A stretch of DNA of 43,580 nucleotides from a virus. Below, one piece after another: positions 1 to 7,975 of this stretch (its first letter is position 1; every line of letters starts with the position of its first letter). The translations under genes were made by a program, and so were the position numbers. The notes beneath the pieces are model-generated. The model ran no database searches. It was not told where the DNA came from and saw only the letters and a program-made list of their open reading frames with translations. Location of the stretch: positions 1 to 43,580 of IMG/VR virus record IMGVR_UViG_3300031351_000221; one strand, given 5' to 3'.

Positions 1-873
1 AAAAGCGGAAAGACAACGCTTTGTCTTGAACTACTTAGGAATGCCCAGGTATTGGGTCGTCCAACATTCTACATCAACATCGAAAAAAGATGTACTCCCG
101 CACTGTTGGCAACCATTCAAGGGTTGGACCCAGCTAAACTCCAGGTCGTACCCCACCAAATAGATAAGCCACTAACGGCAGAAGACTATCTAAATATTAT
201 TGAACGTATTGCAAAAAGTCAAGAAAAAGCTGTTGTTGTTATTGATAGCATAGCAGCGCTCTCTACGATGAAAGAACAGGAAGATGATATTGGTTTAAGT
301 AAAGATATGGCTGGACCAGCTTCGTTATTGTCTAAATTTTTTAGACGTGCGCAGCAGATTGTTGATGCTAAGAATGTAATTCTAATATTCATTTCGCAGA
401 TGATGAGTAATCGTGAACCTCTCGGTCCTAAATGGACCGAGAAAGGTGGGAATGCTATCCAGTATGCTTGTTCCGTATGGCTTAAAATTATGTGGACAAA
501 ACAGTGGGAAAAAAATCCTGAGACAAATGCGCCCGATGGACACGATATGCACATAACAGTGCAATCATCGGCAATGGGTAGGCCATTGTTGCCATGCGTT
601 CTGCCATTGCGATACGGCATAGGAATCGATGTGGTCAAGGACATCGTAACCACAGCAGAAAATTTGGGGTTAATCGAAAAAGCAGGTACATGGTATTCAA
701 TACCTATGTTTGGATACAAAGATAAAAATAGTAGTGAAATTATAACACAAAAATTCCAAGGGCTTGTCCGATTGTCGAATTTTCTTAAAGAAAATCCAGA
801 TAATCTAAAACAACTTGAGGCAGAAATAAGGGATATCGTGCTCCCGCAGGTACAGGAGAAGAGCGATGAGTGA
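1..873 (+). CDS. recA: RecA/UvsX-like recombinase, 5' truncated by window edge
   Basis: ATP-dependent strand-exchange protein of homologous recombination. The reading frame is open from base 1 and begins inside the Walker A loop (KSGKTTL), so the N-terminus lies outside the window. A Walker B strand (VVVIDSIAAL) follows at about residue 80, and a RecA L2-like segment (FISQ, then EKGGNAIQYACSVWLKI) about 60 residues later. A TTG-initiated start at 52 is possible in this frame but would remove Walker A, so I treat the gene as partial. The stop overlaps the ATG of the next gene, consistent with cotranscription with the nucleotide and replication genes downstream. The RecA fold is clear; whether it is closer to bacterial RecA or T4 UvsX cannot be decided without an alignment. 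Confidence 0.85.
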   Translation, partial: KSGKTTLCLELLRNAQVLGRPTFYINIEKRCTPALLATIQGLDPAKLQVVPHQIDKPLTAEDYLNIIERIAKSQEKAVVVIDSIAALSTMKEQEDDIGLSKDMAGPASLLSKFFRRAQQIVDAKNVILIFISQMMSNREPLGPKWTEKGGNAIQYACSVWLKIMWTKQWEKNPETNAPDGHDMHITVQSSAMGRPLLPCVLPLRYGIGIDVVKDIVTTAENLGLIEKAGTWYSIPMFGYKDKNSSEIITQKFQGLVRLSNFLKENPDNLKQLEAEIRDIVLPQVQEKSDE

Positions 874-1420
874 TTTGCGGAGACAGTTGGATTGGCTTCC
901 AACGCCGTTTGCATTAACTACAAGCCCAGATGATGGGCACTTTCTGAAGTTAGCCTATGCACATGGTAATGCTACTAGCCCAGACCCGAGCACCAAAAAC
1001 GGTGCTGTGCTTGTGGATACACGACACAAGGTGATGACCTACGCAACAAACAGGTTCCCCAGAGGGATCGCGGAAACCAGATCACGACTTAACGATCGAC
1101 CGACTAAGTATCGCATGGTAGTACACGCAGAAAATGGGGCTGTTTTAAACGCTGCCCGACACGGGAAAGTTACCAAAGACGCAGTTTTGTATTGTCCGTT
1201 TTATTCCTGTTCAGAATGCGCCAAGACGATTATCCAGGCTGGCATCAGGCGTGTGGTTGGCCATGCACAGATCATGGTAATAGCATCAGCACACGAAGCG
1301 TGGGTAGAATCGATCCGATACGGTTGGGAGATGATGCACGAGGCTGGTGTCGAATGCGTATTGTTCGATGGAGTGCTCGGCACAATGGCAAGACTGAACT
1401 ACAAAGATATAGCGGTGTGA
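866..1420 (+). CDS. dCMP (deoxycytidylate) deaminase
   Basis: Zinc-dependent deaminase of 184 aa, in the family that converts dCMP to dUMP and so feeds dTMP synthesis. The zinc/catalytic motif HAE is at residues 87-89 and the two cysteine ligands are C115 and C118 (YSCSECAKTI). The usual Pro of the PCxxC motif is Ser here, an uncommon but tolerable change. The preceding N-terminal part contains the family-like block DPSTKNGAVLV. The start overlaps the RecA stop (ATGAGTGA) and a CAGGAGAAG ribosome site precedes it. A plain cytidine/guanine deaminase is less likely given length and phage context. Confidence 0.85.
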   Translation: MSDLRRQLDWLPTPFALTTSPDDGHFLKLAYAHGNATSPDPSTKNGAVLVDTRHKVMTYATNRFPRGIAETRSRLNDRPTKYRMVVHAENGAVLNAARHGKVTKDAVLYCPFYSCSECAKTIIQAGIRRVVGHAQIMVIASAHEAWVESIRYGWEMMHEAGVECVLFDGVLGTMARLNYKDIAV

Positions 1421-1421
1421 T

Positions 1422-1778
1422 ATGGAGATACGACTACTGAAGGGCGGAACAGCGAAACTTCGCCTGAACAATAAGCGGCTTCGAACCAAGGAGAAATCGA
1501 AGTCGCAATTTCAGTATGATATAGGACAGCAATTACTTGCTCAATATCCACACGACATTATTTTTGAAGAAGTACAGATTCCAGGCGATGGATTTATTCT
1601 TGATTTTTTTATACCTGCACTAAAACTTGTAATTGAATGCCATGGACGACAACATACTGAGCATGTTAAGTATTTCCATAAAACTAAAAGAGATTTCCAT
1701 TGCCAACAGGATGTTGATCAAAAAAAAAGAAATTGGAGTAAATTGAACGGATTTCGTTTGATTGAGATATATGAATAA
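1422..1778 (+). CDS. Small PD-(D/E)XK endonuclease, DUF559/Vsr-like
   Basis: A 118-aa protein with the compact DUF559/very-short-patch-repair-like nuclease core. The pattern FILDFFIPALKLVIECHG (about residues 62-79) supplies the catalytic D and the E-x-HG strand, and the C-terminal block with GFRLIEI matches the closing strand of such nucleases. The N-terminal 30 residues are Lys/Arg-rich and may bind DNA. It starts 1 nt after the deaminase stop. Such proteins occur in phages as free-standing nucleases or repair enzymes, and the specific role here is unknown. A second unrelated-looking nuclease of this type lies at 32230-32547 on the other strand. Confidence 0.65.
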   Translation: MEIRLLKGGTAKLRLNNKRLRTKEKSKSQFQYDIGQQLLAQYPHDIIFEEVQIPGDGFILDFFIPALKLVIECHGRQHTEHVKYFHKTKRDFHCQQDVDQKKRNWSKLNGFRLIEIYE

Positions 1779-1784
1779 TTTAAT

Positions 1785-1838
1785 TGGACAAAAATTTGGT
1801 AGATAGATAAAGCTTTATTAACTCCGGTAGGAAAATAA
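1785..1838 (+). pseudogene. Possible relic of an HNH homing-endonuclease C-terminus
   Basis: The spacer before the next gene translates, in the frame of the preceding nuclease, as NWTKIW-stop-IDKALLTPVGK-stop. The IDKALLTPV end resembles the closing residues of phage HNH endonucleases, such as PIKKALTIPV of the gene ending at 16547, and SIEKALTTLV of the relic at 30368-30490. An in-frame TAG at 1800-1802 shows it is not expressed as such. The match is short, so the call is tentative. Confidence 0.4.
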
Positions 1839-1841
1839 ACA

Positions 1842-2258
1842 ATGAGTAACCTGAGCGATGAAACATCTGTATACAAAGACCAACTTGATAAGTGGATTAC
1901 CGCTCTTGGATTGCCACAATACCAGCCTGCTAACATAGAAATCGAAACCATTCTAGAGTTCACGAGGGAGACACTGAGAGAAAGATCGTCAGTCCAGCTA
2001 TCTGAGGATACGGTCTTCCTTGCCCAATATGCCCTGTTCCTACAACAGAAAGCTAACGAATGTCAGACATTCATCAAGTGGGCTGGTCAAGCAATGAACC
2101 GTTTACTCGGAGATGATCGCCCGAAGCTGAATCAATGGGTACGACAGGCTGAACTGAGGCTAGAGCGGATACAATATCTCGCTCGTCGGATAGAACTTGT
2201 GGGACAGAGCATCAGCGGCTTAGTTCGTGCGCGGTACAACGAAGGGAGCAACAAATGA
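1842..2258 (+). CDS. Hypothetical helical phage protein
   Basis: A 138-aa protein that I do not recognise. It is predicted almost entirely helical, with the Gln-rich segment FLAQYALFLQQKANECQTF near the centre and an Arg-rich helix (LRLERIQYLARRIE) towards the C-terminus. No catalytic motif, signal peptide or membrane segment is visible. An AGGAAAA ribosome site lies 8 nt upstream of the ATG. The stop overlaps the next start (ATGA), tying it translationally to the zinc-ribbon protein and helicase. Position suggests an accessory replication or recombination factor, but that is inference from neighbourhood only. Confidence 0.6.
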   Translation: MSNLSDETSVYKDQLDKWITALGLPQYQPANIEIETILEFTRETLRERSSVQLSEDTVFLAQYALFLQQKANECQTFIKWAGQAMNRLLGDDRPKLNQWVRQAELRLERIQYLARRIELVGQSISGLVRARYNEGSNK

Positions 2259-2866
2259 CACCATTGGAATATATGGAAGAAGGAATTACAGAAGGTGATT
2301 GGTGGAAGGTCGGTGAAGGTTACAGGATGTTAACCGGCAGAAAAATACTATTGCCAATCGGACCTAAAAACGACTTGACACAAGCACACAATGCATTGCG
2401 GAAAATCATATCATTAGCATCCAAAATTACTCCAATCGATAAGACAGAAATTCCACCTGCTGATATGAAACAGGAACCAAAAACTAAAAAGAAGCTGGGT
2501 CGGCCTATGGGGAGCGGCAAAAAAAAGGTCGTCAAGGAAAAGAATATCACAAAGAAAAAGCAGCAAAAGGATGGCGACGATGACCCAACACTTCAGTTGG
2601 ACGATAGCAACAAGACAGCTATACAAAAGGAAACCGGTGGCACCCGGCTGATTACCAACGAGCCTGATATAGATGAAATGGGAAAGAATAAGGTCAAGGC
2701 AGAAAGGGCTAAAAAGAACAAACTAAAGCTTGATCGGCAAGCCGCACAGAAGTATAGGGTCAAATGCAATGAATGCGGAGAGACATTCGAGTCTGACCGC
2801 AAAAGTGGTGAAATGGGCCAGAAGTGTCCTTCGTGTCTCAGGGAAAAGAAGAGTAGGTTCTCTTAA
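2255..2866 (+). CDS. AT-hook and zinc-ribbon protein of unknown function
   Basis: A 203-aa, Lys-rich protein. Residues 1-60 form an acidic-to-neutral N-terminal domain. An AT-hook-like KKLGRPMGSGKKK follows at about residues 78-90. The last 95 residues contain a charged linker and a four-cysteine zinc ribbon, VKCNECGETF then GQKCPSCL (two CxxC knuckles). This C-terminal part is duplicated, with high identity, at the end of the diphosphohydrolase gene ending at 6404. The AT-hook and ribbon suggest DNA or replisome contact. It ends in TAATG with the helicase start, so expression is likely coupled. No known family name can be given. Confidence 0.65.
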   Translation: MTPLEYMEEGITEGDWWKVGEGYRMLTGRKILLPIGPKNDLTQAHNALRKIISLASKITPIDKTEIPPADMKQEPKTKKKLGRPMGSGKKKVVKEKNITKKKQQKDGDDDPTLQLDDSNKTAIQKETGGTRLITNEPDIDEMGKNKVKAERAKKNKLKLDRQAAQKYRVKCNECGETFESDRKSGEMGQKCPSCLREKKSRFS

Positions 2867-2876
2867 TGGGCGCAAA
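2580..2876 (+). repeat. Duplicated zinc-ribbon tail module, copy 1
   Basis: This segment encodes DDPTLQLD through the zinc ribbon and SRFS, and runs across the stop into the ATG GGC GCA start of the helicase. It is homologous, at protein and DNA level, to 6119-6417. The two encoded tails of about 95 residues share DDPTLQLD, TRLITN, KAERAKKNK, KCNECGETFESDRK and EMGQKCPSCL. Confidence 0.85.
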
Positions 2877-4308
2877 GGCAAACGCAATTCTACAAGATGC
2901 GGGCATGGAGCGGGCAGTCCTAGCTGGGATCACCACGCACGGTGCTGACTGCTTCTTTGAGGTTGAAGACATTCTTGGTGTCAAGGACTTCTATTGGCCC
3001 TGCAACCAAGAACTATTCAACATCTTGTCTTACTTGGTACACCATGAAGATGCCAAAACATTCGACATTCCCAATATACAAACAGCGGCCAAAGTATTGG
3101 GACACAATGATTTCATCAGCGGTGGCAAGCATTCTGAATACCTAGATGCTGTCGTAGAAGAAGTGGGCTCGTTTAAAGACAATGTGCGGTCCCTAGTCGT
3201 TGCGGTTTATAAGCTATCGCTGGCACGACGTGGATGGTTGGCTGCCAAAATCGTCCAGGATAATTTACAAAAAGTAACTGGTGTCGAAGATGTTGACGAT
3301 ATCATAGGCCAGATAGAAGAACCAATCTTTGACTTTACTGGGAAGGTCATGTCGCAGGGCGCTGGCATTGTCTCTCTTGGTCAACAATTTAAAGTCAGTA
3401 TGACGGCGTTAACTGAGACACCACAAGACATTGTTGGCCTTCCAACAGGTTTCCCAGCTTGGGATACAGCGATAGGCGGTGGTTTAAGGCCAGCTACAGT
3501 TAATGTCGTAGGGGCTCGTCCAAAGCAGGCAAAGTCGTTTTTCTGCATAAACGTTGCTCGCAATATGGCAGAAAACGGTATCCCCGTACTCTATTTGGAT
3601 ACAGAGCTTACAAGCGAAACACAACTTCATCGCCTCACTTCTTTGGTGTCTGGCGTGGATTTGAACCATGTGGAAACGGGCCAGTTTACCGGCAATCCTC
3701 ATGAATCGGAAGCAATCTGGGGTTGCCAAGAACACATCGAGGGACTACCGATCGATCACTTTTCGGTAGCTAGCTTAGCACCACATACGATTATGTCGAT
3801 AGCCAGACGATGGTTGTCTAAAAAGGTAGGATTCACCCATAGCGGCGCAGCAAAGCCGTGTCTCATCATCTATGACTACCTCAAGCTGATGGACGACGGG
3901 GGCTTCAAGCACAACCTACAGGAATATCAACTGCTGGGGTTCTTGATTACAGCATTGCATAATTTCGCTGTCAAGTTTAAGCTGCCCGTGCTTGCTACTG
4001 TCCAATTAAATCGTGATGGTGTAGAGAAAGAGGGAGCAGAAGTAGTTTCTGGCTCAGATCGCATCGTATGGCTATGTTCCAATTTTACAATCCTCAAGAA
4101 AAAAATTCAGACCGAACTTAACGAAGACCCGCCGTCGAATGGTACCAAAAAGTTGGTGGTCACGGACACAAGATTTGGTGCTGGAATGGAAAGCGGCGAA
4201 TACATCAATGTTGTAGACAAGCTTGAAGTGGGCAAGCTGTCTGAAGGAAAATCATTCTCGATAGTGACACAATCGGCTTTGGAGAATCAGGTGAATGAAG
4301 CGGTTTAG
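2866..4308 (+). CDS. dnaB: Replicative DNA helicase, DnaB/gp41-like
   Basis: Hexameric 5'-3' replicative helicase of 480 aa, about DnaB size. The N-terminal helical domain (residues 10-160) precedes the RecA-fold motor. Motor features visible are GLPTGFPAWDTAIGGGL (191-207), Walker A GARPKQAKS (216-224) in which the usual GKT/GKS is AKS, the H1a-like LYLDTELTS (243-250), and Walker B LIIYDYLKLM with D337. The Walker A substitution of Gly by Ala is unusual. The ATG overlaps the previous stop (TAATG) and its 3' end overlaps the primase start, so helicase and primase are translationally coupled, as befits partners in a primosome. Confidence 0.9.
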   Translation: MGAKANAILQDAGMERAVLAGITTHGADCFFEVEDILGVKDFYWPCNQELFNILSYLVHHEDAKTFDIPNIQTAAKVLGHNDFISGGKHSEYLDAVVEEVGSFKDNVRSLVVAVYKLSLARRGWLAAKIVQDNLQKVTGVEDVDDIIGQIEEPIFDFTGKVMSQGAGIVSLGQQFKVSMTALTETPQDIVGLPTGFPAWDTAIGGGLRPATVNVVGARPKQAKSFFCINVARNMAENGIPVLYLDTELTSETQLHRLTSLVSGVDLNHVETGQFTGNPHESEAIWGCQEHIEGLPIDHFSVASLAPHTIMSIARRWLSKKVGFTHSGAAKPCLIIYDYLKLMDDGGFKHNLQEYQLLGFLITALHNFAVKFKLPVLATVQLNRDGVEKEGAEVVSGSDRIVWLCSNFTILKKKIQTELNEDPPSNGTKKLVVTDTRFGAGMESGEYINVVDKLEVGKLSEGKSFSIVTQSALENQVNEAV

Positions 4309-5470
4309 CTCTAAAGACATTCCGTTCATCCAGGCTCGTGCCTGTGAGAGAATCGCAGAGATTTTTGATGCAATTGGTTGTGATTATGTTGAACGGCATG
4401 ACTATCTACAGGCTGCTTGTCCAGTCCATGGGGGTGATAACCAGAGAGCCATGTTCTGGGCTATCCGATCCAACCATTGGCAGTGCAAAACCAGAGGGTG
4501 TCATTGCGACCCAATTACTGGTCCGTCGAGCAGCGTCTTCGGGCTGGTACGTGGTGCTATGACTCGCAAGACAGGAAAAGAGTGGAGCTTCAAGCAGGCC
4601 GTTAATTTTGTGGTTCAGGCATTGGGACTCGAAAAGTGCAGCGGAGATACGGCTACCGCTCAGGACATAGAGATTGCTAAAATTATCAAGCAACATCGGA
4701 AAAGGCAAGCGGCAACGCAGGGGCAAGGTACTCCGTTGACAACTATGTTACCCCATCTGAAAGCCGATCAGGTGTACTATCCGAACCGTGGTATTTCGCC
4801 TGAAATCATAGCTCGCTATCATGTGTCGTTTTGCAACACCAAGGGGAAGCCAATGTACAAGAGAGCTTTCTTCCCAATCCTGGATGTAACCGGACGATAC
4901 ATAATGGGTTGGTCTGGAAGAAGTATCTACGACAAGTGTGCGAAGTGTGGAATGCATCATCATCCAGAACGACCATCGTGTCCCGATCCACAGTATGGCG
5001 GCGTGTACACAAAATGGAAGCATTCCAAAGATTTCCGTGGCGAATTGTGTCTATACAACCTGTGGTACGCCAAACCGTTCATAAGCAAAACAGGTACGGC
5101 GATCTTGTGCGAAGGGCCTGGGGACGTATGGGCATACGAAGTGGCTGGTATTCGAAACAGTGTTGCCCTGTTGGGGCTTAATATGTCCAAACAGCAACGA
5201 CTGATGCTACAGAATGCTGGAGCATTGACAGTAGTGTGTACTTTCGACAACGATGAAGCAGGCCAGGAAGCAATGAAGAAACTTGAGAGAGATTTGACTC
5301 ACTATTTTCGCGTGTTCTGTGTGACACCGGATACCGTGAATGATGTTGGTGATATGTTTGCCTATGATATTGTGGCGAAGATTGGTCCTATTCTGGAAAA
5401 GGCGTCGAGAGCAGCAATGCTTTCTGACGATTATGCAATGGAGACAGAAAATGACAGCACAGCAATTTGA
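4295..5470 (+). CDS. dnaG: DNA primase, DnaG-type (CHC2 zinc finger plus Toprim)
   Basis: Primase of 391 aa that makes RNA primers for the fork; shorter than bacterial DnaG because no C-terminal helicase-binding domain is obvious. The N-terminal zinc-binding domain has C42, H45, C64 and C69 (CPVHGG, then WQCKTRGCH). The Toprim catalytic core has EGPGD at 273-277 and the acidic motif FDNDEAG at 317-323. Between them lies a second cysteine/histidine cluster (CAKCGMHHHPERPSC, 215-229) that may bind another zinc and is not standard. The start is 14 nt inside the helicase end, and the 3' end overlaps the next start by 20 nt. Confidence 0.88.
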   Translation: MKRFSSKDIPFIQARACERIAEIFDAIGCDYVERHDYLQAACPVHGGDNQRAMFWAIRSNHWQCKTRGCHCDPITGPSSSVFGLVRGAMTRKTGKEWSFKQAVNFVVQALGLEKCSGDTATAQDIEIAKIIKQHRKRQAATQGQGTPLTTMLPHLKADQVYYPNRGISPEIIARYHVSFCNTKGKPMYKRAFFPILDVTGRYIMGWSGRSIYDKCAKCGMHHHPERPSCPDPQYGGVYTKWKHSKDFRGELCLYNLWYAKPFISKTGTAILCEGPGDVWAYEVAGIRNSVALLGLNMSKQQRLMLQNAGALTVVCTFDNDEAGQEAMKKLERDLTHYFRVFCVTPDTVNDVGDMFAYDIVAKIGPILEKASRAAMLSDDYAMETENDSTAI

Positions 5471-6404
5471 AATTAAGGACTCTGGTGAACGACGAGATTT
5501 TGATACTGGGGCTAAGAGGGATATGGATCACGACAAGCCACGTTTTGATTTGATACCAATGACAGTGATTCGTAAAGTAATTGATTTTTATCCGCAAAAA
5601 AAGATGTTTAGAGATTTACCAGAATCTATTAGTAATGATTTGAAAGTAATCATGTGGAATTTGGGATTATTATGGGGAGAAACAGTCAATAATGATCTTT
5701 TATTGGAACTGATATGGATTGTCTTAGAAGCAATCCGAAATCAAGAAACAGATAGTATTTTGAAAATACAGAATAATTCATATGATGGTTTACATTTAAT
5801 TTCACCAAAAACTTATTTGCGTCTTGCTAACCATTATGGTGGCGGTGCAAAAAAATATGACCCGTGGAATTGGTCAAAGGGGATGCCACTAAGTATTTTT
5901 CATGCCAGTTTGATGAGACATATATTTGCTGTTATGAATGATATGACAGACGAAGATCATTTGAGTGCAATTTTTTTTAATGCGGCGTGTATTCTACATT
6001 TCACTATTATTGGAAGAACCGATTTAGATGATGTAACCACGCGACTTGAGGAATGGAAAAATGCGAGCCATCAATTTGAAAAGAAAAAGACCAAGAAAAA
6101 AATTACCATCGAGGAAGATGATCCAACACTCCAATTGGATAACAATGCGAAAACAGCAGTGCAGAAGGAAACTAATGGCACTCGATTGATTACCAACAAG
6201 CCTGATCCAGACGAAGTAGAAAAGAATAAGGCCAAGGCAGAAAGGGCCAAGAAGAACAAGGTCAAACTGGGTCGCACAGCAGCACACAAATACAAGGTCA
6301 AATGCAACGAATGCGGAGAGACATTTGAGTCAGATCGCAAAGATGACGAAATGGGCCAGAAGTGCCCGTCATGTCTCGAGGAAAAAAGGAGTAGGTTCTT
6401 TTAA
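5451..6404 (+). CDS. DUF5664-type dATP/dGTP diphosphohydrolase-like protein fused to a zinc-ribbon tail
   Basis: A 317-aa protein. The start is set at ATG 5451, preceded by GGAGACAGAAA; the longer frame from 5340 encodes unrelated sequence out of frame with primase. The N-terminal pattern (SGERRDFDTGAKRD, then DKPRFDLIP) and the later block (LANHYGGGAKKYDPWNW, SLMRHIFAV, DEDHLSAIFFNAACI) match the DUF5664 / dATP-dGTP diphosphohydrolase N-terminal family, related to MazZ. About 60 extra residues separate these blocks. The last 95 residues are a copy of the zinc-ribbon tail of the protein at 2255-2866. The likely role is hydrolysis of dNTPs to dNMPs. MazZ is linked to 2-aminoadenine genomes in phage S-2L, but no PurZ homologue is seen here. 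Confidence 0.72.
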   Translation: MTAQQFEIKDSGERRDFDTGAKRDMDHDKPRFDLIPMTVIRKVIDFYPQKKMFRDLPESISNDLKVIMWNLGLLWGETVNNDLLLELIWIVLEAIRNQETDSILKIQNNSYDGLHLISPKTYLRLANHYGGGAKKYDPWNWSKGMPLSIFHASLMRHIFAVMNDMTDEDHLSAIFFNAACILHFTIIGRTDLDDVTTRLEEWKNASHQFEKKKTKKKITIEEDDPTLQLDNNAKTAVQKETNGTRLITNKPDPDEVEKNKAKAERAKKNKVKLGRTAAHKYKVKCNECGETFESDRKDDEMGQKCPSCLEEKRSRFF

Positions 6405-6417
6405 TGGGTGCATTGTC
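6119..6417 (+). repeat. Duplicated zinc-ribbon tail module, copy 2, with helicase-start scar
   Basis: Homologous to 2580-2876. The similarity continues past the TAA stop as TTTTAATGGGTGCA, mirroring the TCTTAATGGGCGCA that starts the helicase. In this copy the ATG opens only MGALS before a TGA. The copy therefore probably came from the junction upstream of the helicase rather than the reverse. Confidence 0.8.
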
Positions 6418-6509
6418 CTGATAATTGCAGATGAGCTACACCTATAGGAACACGAACAAAACAGGGATGATCAATGAAGGAAATTTTAGCTGCTTATGGA
6501 GATAAGTAA
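6405..6509 (+). other. Short intergenic spacer
   Basis: Holds the vestigial MGALS reading frame (6403-6420) and two tiny open frames, one of them MKEILAAYGDK at 6474-6509, without independent support. A GGAG ribosome site for the GTG start of the next gene lies near 6500. No hairpin or promoter consensus stands out. Confidence 0.5.
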
Positions 6510-7457
6510 GTGAGAGTTGTCAAAGCTAGCGCTAGTGCAATCGGGCTATATAATCATTGCCCCTTCTCGTATTTCATGCAGTACATTCTTGGCATGGAAT
6601 CGAGGGCGGGCAAAGCAGCACTCCAGGGTAGCATCGTTCATCAAACTCTGGAGTGGATGATTAAGCTGCGCAAGCGTGGCAAGATCAACGTTGACCCGAT
6701 GTGGTTACTCAATAGAGCGTGGGATGAATTAACTGCGAAATCAAATATCGAAATTCGCAAAGTAACTACCCGCATAGACAAAGATACGGGCAATTTCAAA
6801 GAAGCGGCTGATTTCAAGAAGTGCCGGGTCGCCCTAGAGACAGTGTTGGCTGATCCATATTACAATCCATATCAATTGGCTAATGTTGTTGACGCTGAGC
6901 GGTGGTTTGCTCTTGAGATGCCGCGCGACGAGTGGCTGTGCCTCGATAAAGATGGCAAACCACATCAGTTCACCGTGCGTGGTTTTATCGACCTTATACA
7001 TGAGATTGACGCCGAGACCATCGAGATTGTGGACTGGAAGACGGGTAGCAGGAAAGATTTCTACACTCAACAGCCCATAGATGAAGCTTTGCTTATGAGA
7101 GAGGTTCAGCCGAGGCTGTACCATTTGGCAGCATATTTCTTGTATCCGAAGTACAAGAACATATTGATTACTTTCTACTACACCAACGACGGCGGCCCCA
7201 TAACTATAGCTTTGTCCCAGGAAGATGTTGCTATGACCATAGCGGCACTGCACCGCTTCTTTACGACTATCAGAAAAGACACTCTGATGCGACGTAATCG
7301 CTGGTGGACATGCAGGATGTGCAACTTCAACAAGAACGGTGTGTGTCACCGCGTATGGAGCGATCTACACACACTGGGCGGCGAGTATGTGGAAGACCGT
7401 TACGCGAATCTGGATTGTGAAAGCCAGTTGGCTCTTGGTCAACCAGTGGAGGCATAA
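6510..7457 (+). CDS. PD-(D/E)XK exonuclease, RecB/Cas4-like with probable Fe-S cluster
   Basis: A 315-aa nuclease starting at GTG behind GGAG. The N-terminus SASAIGLYNHCPFSYFMQY is the typical opening of RecB/Cas4-family nucleases (C17). H44 lies in GSIVHQTLEWM. D161 in VRGFIDLI, and D175 with K177 in IEIVDWKTG, form the catalytic triad, followed by the Q motif QPRLYHLAAYFL (200-211). The C-terminal C268, C271 and C279 (WWTCRMCNFNKNGVC) together with C17 match the four-cysteine Fe-S clamp of Cas4/AddB. It lies between the replication genes and DnaE, so end processing in recombination or replication is likely. No CRISPR array is present, so it is not a CRISPR adaptation gene. Confidence 0.8.
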   Translation: MRVVKASASAIGLYNHCPFSYFMQYILGMESRAGKAALQGSIVHQTLEWMIKLRKRGKINVDPMWLLNRAWDELTAKSNIEIRKVTTRIDKDTGNFKEAADFKKCRVALETVLADPYYNPYQLANVVDAERWFALEMPRDEWLCLDKDGKPHQFTVRGFIDLIHEIDAETIEIVDWKTGSRKDFYTQQPIDEALLMREVQPRLYHLAAYFLYPKYKNILITFYYTNDGGPITIALSQEDVAMTIAALHRFFTTIRKDTLMRRNRWWTCRMCNFNKNGVCHRVWSDLHTLGGEYVEDRYANLDCESQLALGQPVEA

Positions 7458-7975
7458 TGCCAAAAGAGCAGTGGAAAGATGTTGTTGGATATGAGGGACT
7501 TTATCAGGTATCTGATATGGGACGGGTAAAAAGTCTTGTTCGTAAAAATCGTAGGACTGAGATCATATTGAAGTGCTCTGCTGATGAAGACGGATATCTC
7601 CGAGTTGGACTTAAACCACCTCGACACTCTCAACAATTTTTCTATGTACACCGACTGGTTTTGGAAGCATTTGTCGGCCCCCAGCCACCAACAATGAGAT
7701 GTCGTCATTTGGATGGTAATCCAAAGCATAATTTGCTGAAAAATCTTAGATGGGGAACTTATATAGAAAACGAGGGTGATAAGAGAAAACATGGGACAGT
7801 TAGTATTGGTTCCCATAGGCCATTGGCTAAATTAACCGACATAGACGTAATTGAGATAAAGACGTTGGCAACCAAAGGAATTTCTCAACGAAAAATTGCA
7901 GCAAAATTCAATGTGTGCCAACATACAATATGCCAAGTAATAAACAAACAAACTTGGAGACATGTTAATGTGTAA
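7457..7975 (+). CDS. NUMOD4-HNH homing endonuclease with C-terminal HTH
   Basis: A 172-aa free-standing homing endonuclease. It has a NUMOD4 start (EQWKDVVGYEGLYQVSDMG), an HNH_3 core (VHRLVLEAFVG, then RHLDGNPKHN and LRWGT) and a C-terminal helix-turn-helix (GISQRKIAAKFNVCQHTICQV, about residues 138-158). It starts on the last base of the nuclease stop and overlaps the DnaE start by 14 nt, so it sits precisely between two essential-looking genes without cutting either. A paralogue of the same architecture is at 26211-26732. Visibly more AT-rich than the flanking replication genes, as expected for a recent invader. Confidence 0.85.
   Translation: MPKEQWKDVVGYEGLYQVSDMGRVKSLVRKNRRTEIILKCSADEDGYLRVGLKPPRHSQQFFYVHRLVLEAFVGPQPPTMRCRHLDGNPKHNLLKNLRWGTYIENEGDKRKHGTVSIGSHRPLAKLTDIDVIEIKTLATKGISQRKIAAKFNVCQHTICQVINKQTWRHVNV

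Noticed and set aside
219-914. Long minus-strand open frame over the RecA gene
   Set aside because: Lies entirely opposite a clear RecA-family gene, has Cys/Ser-rich low-complexity translation and no recognisable motif or ribosome site; a shadow frame.
5340-5450. Longer start of the DUF5664-like gene inside the primase
   Set aside because: Residues before 5451 (MMLVICLPMILWRRL) are out-of-frame primase sequence. ATG 5451 has GGAGA upstream and begins the conserved domain.
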